A stretch of 64,000 nt of DNA from Pedobacter miscanthi (GTDB lineage Bacteria; Bacteroidota; Bacteroidia; Sphingobacteriales; Sphingobacteriaceae). The notes beneath the pieces were generated by a model, which saw nothing but the letters and a program-made list of their open reading frames with translations, was not told the origin of the DNA and made no database searches. The stretch covers positions 124,001 to 188,000 of the forward strand of contig NZ_QNQU01000013.1 of assembly GCF_003315595.1 (NCBI RefSeq). The letters are read 5' to 3'. The position numbers and the translations under genes were made by a program. Every line of letters begins with the position of its first letter. Positions within the stretch are counted from its first letter, which is position 1. Positions 59,580-64,000 of this stretch are shown here, one piece after another.

Positions 59580-59815
59580 TGAACCGATTACCAATGAAAG
59601 AATGAATGAATGACTCAATGAACGAATGACCGATTACCAATGAATGAATGAATGACTCAATGAACGAATGACGAATGAACCAATGACTAATGAACCAATT
59701 ACCAATGACTAATGAACCAATGACTAATGACCAATGAACAATGACCAATGACCAATGAACCAATTACCAATGAACGAATGTCTGATCAACCAATGACCAA
59801 TTGCCCCAATGAACA
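59580..59815. repeat. GAAT/ACCAATGA minisatellite
   Basis: About 230 bp made of short mixed copies of GAATGAATGACTCAATGAAC, ACCAATGACTAATGA and CCAATTACCAATGA. The same words occur at 100-140 and 320-590. No gene was seen in 59448-59908 except the start of the response regulator leader. Confidence 0.75.
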
Positions 59816-59908
59816 AAAAATGTTAAAATATCAGAAGAATTTCTGAAAAGCAGCTATATTTATGGCGGGTTGTCATCCAAACATCCCCTAATGTTTACTT
59901 ACTAATTT

Positions 59909-60265
59909 ATGGGCAAAAAAATCAGCATTCTCGAAGATGATCAGGGAATCAGGGAAATCGTTGAACTCATTTTTTTACAGGAAGATTATGAGGTTACAGG
60001 ATTCGCAACTGTAAACGACTTTATGAGCAGAAAATCAGATGCATTGCCCGACCTTTTTCTGCTTGATGTAATGCTACCTGACGGAAATGGCCTAAATGTA
60101 TGCGAAATGCTAAAGACTGAAGAAAAAACCAGCCACATTCCGATACTGATGATGAGCGCCCATGCCGATCTAATTACCATGAAAAACCAAAGTAAAGCAG
60201 ATGGTTTTATTGCCAAACCTTTTGATATCGATCATTTGATCAATATGGTTAAAAATACGATATAA
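59909..60265 (+). CDS. Single-domain response regulator
   Basis: The 118-residue receiver domain has phosphoacceptor Asp53 in LFLLDVMLPDGNG, acidic pair Glu9-Asp10-Asp11 in SILEDDQGIRE, a serine in MMSAHAD and the lysine in GFIAKPFD. There is no output domain, so it should act by protein contact, like CheY or Spo0F. It converges on a histidine kinase gene with only 3 nt between their ends, and that kinase is a likely partner by position only. Confidence 0.92.
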   Translation: MGKKISILEDDQGIREIVELIFLQEDYEVTGFATVNDFMSRKSDALPDLFLLDVMLPDGNGLNVCEMLKTEEKTSHIPILMMSAHADLITMKNQSKADGFIAKPFDIDHLINMVKNTI

Positions 60266-60268
60266 GGA

Positions 60269-62245
60269 CTATATTTCCTTTACAGTTTCTCCAATTGGCA
60301 ACGTAAAAAAGAATTTACTGCCTTCGCCGGGTTTGCTTTCTACACCGATTTCGCCGCCATGGCGTTTTATAATATCTGCACAGATAAAAAGACCCAAACC
60401 AAGTCCCGAAACCTGCGTACCCATTTCATCGGCCCTAAAATAACGGTCGAAAAGGTGCGGAAGTTTATCTGCCGGAATACCAGGGCCATTATCACGTACC
60501 GAAACCTTTACCCGATCAGCCTGTTCTTCTATTTCCAGAAAAATCACTTTAGAATCAGGCGCATATTTTACTGCATTGTTCACCAGGTTAACCACTACCT
60601 GATCGATACGGTGTTCATCTGCAAAAATCATTAAACTGGTATCGCCTTCTAATATCAGGTCGTGACTCCCCGATTCCCTGACATGGATGCAACATTTCTC
60701 GAGCATTTCGCCTAAGTTAAACCAGTCCTTTTTCAGTCCCACATGCCCCTGGTTAATTTTGGATACATTAAGCAGGTCATCAACCAGTTCGGTAATTTTA
60801 TCCATACTTCTTGAGGCCTGATCAATCACCTTTGGAAAAAGTACGGTATTAGGGTTTTCGCGCATCCTTACCAGCAATTGCAGTGAAGCTTTCAATGTGG
60901 TAAGTGGTGTTTTGAGTTCGTGGCTTGCAATCGATATAAAATCATCTTTCTGTTGCTGTAATGCCTTGTAAGCAGTAATATCCATCACGGTACCAAGCGT
61001 GCGGAGCCTGTTTCCATGTGCATCAAAATACACCTTTGCCTGAAATCTGAGCCATTTCATCGGAAAACCTTCGCGCAGGTAACGTGCTTCATAAAAAATC
61101 TGTCCGGTATTCTTAGCTTCTTCATGCGCCAGTACACTTAAATGAACATCATCAGGATGGTAATGATCGATGATGGTTTCGCGGGTTACCCCATGGCCAA
61201 GACCAAACATTTCGTCAAAGCGCGTAGAACCAACCAGCTCTCCTGTTTTATAGTTAAGGTCGTAAGTTCCAATTTCTGCTGCTTCTACTGCAAGGCGGAT
61301 ACGTTCTTCCATCTCTTCGATGGCATGCCTTGAACGTACTTTATCCGATACATCAATTCCTACCACCATAATGGCCGAAACAATGCCCGAAAGATCGGTT
61401 ACGGGTTCGTATACAAAATCGATAAATACCTGTTCTGGTGAGCCATTGCGGATGAGTACGACCTCGGCCTCTGTGGCAAAAAATGCCTGGCCAGATTGAA
61501 TAACCCTTTCCATAACCGGAGCATATACTTCAGCGGCTTCGGCAACAGCATCCCAAATGGGTTTGCCATCCACGCTTGAGCGTTTTTTCCCTACCAGTTC
61601 GAGGTAACGGTCGTTTACTTCGGTTACCATCAAATCGTTTGCCCTGATTACACAAATGGCAAAGGGAGCCTGCAAAATCAGGTTACGGAACCTGACCTCA
61701 CTTAGCTCGAGCAAACGGGCCGATTCGGTAAGCTCTTCGTTTGTGGCAGCAAGTTCTTCGTTTGTGGCAGCAAGGGCTTCGTTTATGGTTGCCAAACGTT
61801 CATTATTCTCAACAGCCTCTAAACCCAAGCGACTGATATTATCTGCAGATTCTACTAACTGGGTTACATCCGTAGCATGGCAAACCACACTTATAATTTC
61901 GTTATTTGCTGCTTTAACCGGCTGATAGGAAAGGTTATAATAAAATGTTTTGAGCTGCCCTTCAAGTTCGATTGATATTGGCACGCTAACGGCATGATAA
62001 GCTTCGCCGCTGGTTAAAACCCCGCGCATTAGTGATCCAAAAGGTTTTCCGGCAAATTCTGGCAGGATTTCAATAAGCCTTTTACCAATTATAGAAGAGT
62101 CTTTCCCCCAGGCTTTAAGCGTGGCGGCATTAGCCAATACAAGCCGAAGCTCATCGCCCAAAACGAGGTACATAGGGTAAGGTGAGCCTTCGATAAGCCC
62201 GGCGAGAATTTCTTTATCAAGGTGCATAAGTAAGATAAATGGCAA
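60269..62245 (-). CDS. Soluble PAS-domain histidine kinase
   Basis: The 658-residue kinase has no membrane span. It has three PAS domains (about 12-130, 185-295 and 310-420) and a coiled-coil link (about 140-180) made of a repeated NEELAATNEELAATN-type stretch. A HisKA domain with the H-box SIASHELKTPLTT and a HATPase with QVVVNLVNNAVKYA, VRDNGPGIP and GLGLGLFICADIIKRHGG follow. The start could be 62245 or 62227; both lie outside the first PAS domain. It is a cytoplasmic sensor, possibly paired with the receiver at 59909-60265 or with a distant regulator. Confidence 0.92.
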   Translation of the reverse strand: MPFILLMHLDKEILAGLIEGSPYPMYLVLGDELRLVLANAATLKAWGKDSSIIGKRLIEILPEFAGKPFGSLMRGVLTSGEAYHAVSVPISIELEGQLKTFYYNLSYQPVKAANNEIISVVCHATDVTQLVESADNISRLGLEAVENNERLATINEALAATNEELAATNEELTESARLLELSEVRFRNLILQAPFAICVIRANDLMVTEVNDRYLELVGKKRSSVDGKPIWDAVAEAAEVYAPVMERVIQSGQAFFATEAEVVLIRNGSPEQVFIDFVYEPVTDLSGIVSAIMVVGIDVSDKVRSRHAIEEMEERIRLAVEAAEIGTYDLNYKTGELVGSTRFDEMFGLGHGVTRETIIDHYHPDDVHLSVLAHEEAKNTGQIFYEARYLREGFPMKWLRFQAKVYFDAHGNRLRTLGTVMDITAYKALQQQKDDFISIASHELKTPLTTLKASLQLLVRMRENPNTVLFPKVIDQASRSMDKITELVDDLLNVSKINQGHVGLKKDWFNLGEMLEKCCIHVRESGSHDLILEGDTSLMIFADEHRIDQVVVNLVNNAVKYAPDSKVIFLEIEEQADRVKVSVRDNGPGIPADKLPHLFDRYFRADEMGTQVSGLGLGLFICADIIKRHGGEIGVESKPGEGSKFFFTLPIGETVKEI

Positions 62246-62413
62246 AATACGGTTTTTTAAACCAGGTATGCCAGTTACGAAGTTAAAAAAGAAGTGGAAG
62301 ATTTGCTAATCGCAACAGGAATTTAGTCTTTAGTCCACAGTCTTTAGTCTGGAGTCAGTTAACAGATGAAATAATTTCCAGTTAACAAAGGTAAATAACC
62401 AATAATCAATTTT

Positions 62414-62464
62414 CAATGATCAAATGACAATGATCAAATTACAATGATCAAATTACAATGATGA
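62414..62464. repeat. 14-bp tandem repeat (CAATGATCAAATTA)
   Basis: About 3.5 copies of the unit occur in the leader gap of the PAS kinase. The flanking 62330-62410 and 62465-62548 segments hold AGTCTTTAGTCT words and an inverted GGTTAATTG-type repeat (62498-62529). No gene is seen in 62246-62548. Confidence 0.7.
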
Positions 62465-62548
62465 ATAGCAACCGGATTAGTCTGTAGTTTTTAGTCGATT
62501 AACCAATTTAAACAATTAACTGATTAACCATACGAATAAACAAATGAG

Positions 62549-62905
62549 CTACTCCTCCCCTGCAATGCCCAGGTTCCTCACTACGTTAAGTACGCCGGTT
62601 TGCCAATGCAGATAACCTAAATTGCCACAGATATCGATTACCTGACCTTCAATTTTAGCCGGTACATCGTTAACTACGCGGAAACGGATTTTATATTTTG
62701 GATTGTAACTGATGTAGATAATGATATCGTCGTTACGCTCTCCTACATCAGCCAGAAAAGCAAGATGTTGATCACGCAATTCGTCAGCCGCCTGCTGCAA
62801 ACGTCCATTCATTAATCTCGAAAGCGCCTTATCCGGAACAAAATCTGTCTCCAGGATAGCCAATACCGTAACGACCATGAACGCAAAAATAAAAACCTGG
62901 GGCAT
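62549..62905 (-). CDS. Uncharacterised small protein
   Basis: The 118-residue protein has no recognised domain. The start at 62905 gives a hydrophobic N-terminus (PQVFIFAFMVVTVLAIL); an ATG at 62878 gives a 109-residue protein starting MVVTVLAILETDFVPDKALS. The middle is mixed charged helix and the end has beta strands (IIIYISYNPKYKIRFRVV). The dense, conserved-looking sequence argues for a real gene. No neighbour clarifies its role. Confidence 0.55.
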   Translation of the reverse strand: MPQVFIFAFMVVTVLAILETDFVPDKALSRLMNGRLQQAADELRDQHLAFLADVGERNDDIIIYISYNPKYKIRFRVVNDVPAKIEGQVIDICGNLGYLHWQTGVLNVVRNLGIAGEE

Positions 62906-63012
62906 AACGGCAAATACAATCTTCCAAACAACTGGAAATGAGCGACAATAATTTTAAGCCTGTGCTAAAAAATGGCCCATACTATGCGAAATATGCCTTT
63001 TTTATCCAATTT

Positions 63013-63050
63013 ACCGGAGGAAACCTAGATTTTTCCTCCGGTTGTTTTTT
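63013..63050 (+). terminator. Strong hairpin ACCGGAGGAAA / TTTCCTCCGGT with T-run
   Basis: An 11-bp perfect stem with an 8-nt loop precedes TGTTTTTT on the plus strand. Both neighbours read minus, so on the minus strand it would be a hairpin without a T-run just past the stop of the next gene. Confidence 0.6.
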
Positions 63051-63072
63051 GGCCATCGCCAACAGGCAACTA

Positions 63073-64000
63073 TTAACCTAAGCTATACTTGTAAGAGGCA
63101 ATAAAATCAAAGAAATCTTTTAACTTGCCGGTATGGTCTTTATAATTGCTGCGCCGGTAGCGGCTATAGTTAGATTCGCCTTTATCTCTAACATATTTAT
63201 TTAAGGCATCGTAATCAGACTGTAATGCCAGTATTTTAGAAGAAAAAGTAGCTGCGTTGCCTGTAAAATCAAAAACCTTCTGGTTAAAGAGTTCTACCAC
63301 CTTATTATATGGTGCTTTTCCATCTTCATAATCCTCTGTATATTCTTCATAAGTGCTCACAAAGGCATTATGTTCATACCCGAGTAATAACCGTCCGAGC
63401 ATCACATTTTTGAGTGGGTTGTTCAAAAATCTTTTAGCTGGATTAAAGGAAGCAAAAACCGACATGGTATCAGCATTCGACCAGATTTCGGTAATGGCAA
63501 TGTTGTTTTTAAACTGATCAAAAAGTTCATCATATATTTTGCCGCTATACCAGTTGGTATCCATTTTCCCATAGTCGTTTCCTGTTTGCCCAGCAACCGG
63601 ATCCAGGGGTACCACTGAGATTTTAATTTTAGCTAACCGGTTAAGCATTGCCGTATCGCCATTAAGGCTAAAAAGCAGGTACATCAATCCAACAGCAGCT
63701 CCACGGCCATGCCCCGATAATATCAGTTCGTTTATAGTATTATCTTCAATGGCATTTTTTATTGCATCAAATACATATTTTGAAGCCTTTTCAGCGTCAT
63801 CGTTCTTATAACCCCTATCACCTCCGGTATAAAATTTTTCGATGCAGGTGATATCCCGCTTATCATTTTTAAACCTGTATTTAACCGTATTATTGCCAAT
63901 CTGCTCTTCCGTAACTTTGATATCACTATCATACAGGTGGCGGTATATACTGCGTTGAGACCCTACACCGTTGATGTAAATCTGGTGCTTTGCATCTACA
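63073..64000 (-). CDS. DUF2235-like alpha/beta hydrolase, 3' part (runs off the window)
   Basis: The reading frame is open from the right window edge to the stop codon at 63073; an internal ATG at 63687 is not the true start. The edge part reads HQIYINGVGSQRSIYR and EKFYTGGDRGYKN. It continues with LILSGHGRGAAVGLMYLL, a nucleophile-elbow-like loop with histidine in place of the usual serine, and DPVAGQTGND. The arrangement resembles DUF2235 proteins (hydrolase-like, some linked to type VI secretion). The unusual GHGRG and the missing 5' part make the class uncertain. Confidence 0.6.
   Translation of the reverse strand, partial: VDAKHQIYINGVGSQRSIYRHLYDSDIKVTEEQIGNNTVKYRFKNDKRDITCIEKFYTGGDRGYKNDDAEKASKYVFDAIKNAIEDNTINELILSGHGRGAAVGLMYLLFSLNGDTAMLNRLAKIKISVVPLDPVAGQTGNDYGKMDTNWYSGKIYDELFDQFKNNIAITEIWSNADTMSVFASFNPAKRFLNNPLKNVMLGRLLLGYEHNAFVSTYEEYTEDYEDGKAPYNKVVELFNQKVFDFTGNAATFSSKILALQSDYDALNKYVRDKGESNYSRYRRSNYKDHTGKLKDFFDFIASYKYSLG

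Noticed and set aside
59395..59763. 122-residue minus-strand frame rich in HSFIESFIHS
   Set aside because: This is the GAAT minisatellite read as protein; it is repeat DNA.

Overview
The window looks like a chromosomal segment of a Bacteroidota bacterium, most likely a Sphingobacteriaceae member of the Pedobacter type. This rests on two SusC/SusD pairs, two ECF sigma/FecR pairs, TAnnTTTG-type -7 promoter elements, weak Shine-Dalgarno use, lipoproteins and C-terminal aromatic outer-membrane barrels, and many dispersed palindromic intergenic repeats. No rRNA, tRNA, CRISPR array or transposase was seen. Species is not assigned.

Layout, left to right. (a) 1-970: repeat-rich spacer. (b) 1.0-6.9 kb, minus strand: AraC-type regulator, FAD dehydrogenase, proline-racemase-family epimerase, NAD(P) aldehyde dehydrogenase and a frameshifted DHDPS-family lyase. 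These are the four steps of trans-4-hydroxy-L-proline breakdown to 2-oxoglutarate. (c) 7.8-11.6 kb: two different Xaa-Pro aminopeptidases, after a 90-bp tandem repeat. (d) 11.8-19.6 kb, minus strand: a clear SAM-I (S-box) riboswitch, then an M28 carboxypeptidase-like protein, SusC, SusD and a TlpA-like thioredoxin. This is a predicted SAM-controlled peptide or amino-acid scavenging operon. (e) 19.9-22.5 kb: periplasmic TIM-barrel isomerase-like protein and a GH32 fructan hydrolase. (f) 23.2-27.7 kb, plus strand: ECF sigma, FecR and an STN-bearing TonB receptor. (g) 27.9-40.6 kb, minus strand: ECF sigma, FecR, STN-bearing SusC, SusD, DUF4843-like lipoprotein, PKD-like lipoprotein, TlpA-like protein and a large zinc metalloprotease.

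(h) 41.1-46.9 kb: patatin-like lipase, membrane-anchored class III cyclase, histidine-kinase remnant, zinc alcohol dehydrogenase, a very acidic small protein and a lipoprotein metallopeptidase with a discoidin-like domain. (i) 47.6-51.6 kb, minus strand: tight operon of GntP-type permease, RidA, a D-serine dehydratase/D-threonine aldolase-like PLP enzyme and an M19 dipeptidase, suggesting use of D-amino acids or dipeptides. (j) 51.7 kb: class A beta-lactamase. (k) 52.7-56.8 kb, plus strand: small Cys/His protein, DUF3347 protein, CxxCH heme-binding-domain protein and a multicopper oxidase fused to a CopB-like barrel. This is a copper-handling group. (l) 57.1-62.2 kb: PiT phosphate transporter, universal stress protein, single-domain response regulator and a convergent soluble PAS histidine kinase. 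(m) 62.5-64.0 kb: an unknown protein and the 3' part of a DUF2235-like hydrolase that runs off the window.

The common theme is scavenging of peptides and amino acids. Three regulatory designs for outer-membrane uptake occur within 40 kb: a SAM riboswitch (SusC without an STN domain), a sigma/FecR/TonB-receptor trio, and a sigma/FecR/SusCD/protease locus. The most distinctive item is the SAM-I riboswitch on the SusCD-peptidase operon, with a readable antiterminator/terminator switch. Coordinates and motifs were read by eye; no database search was run.
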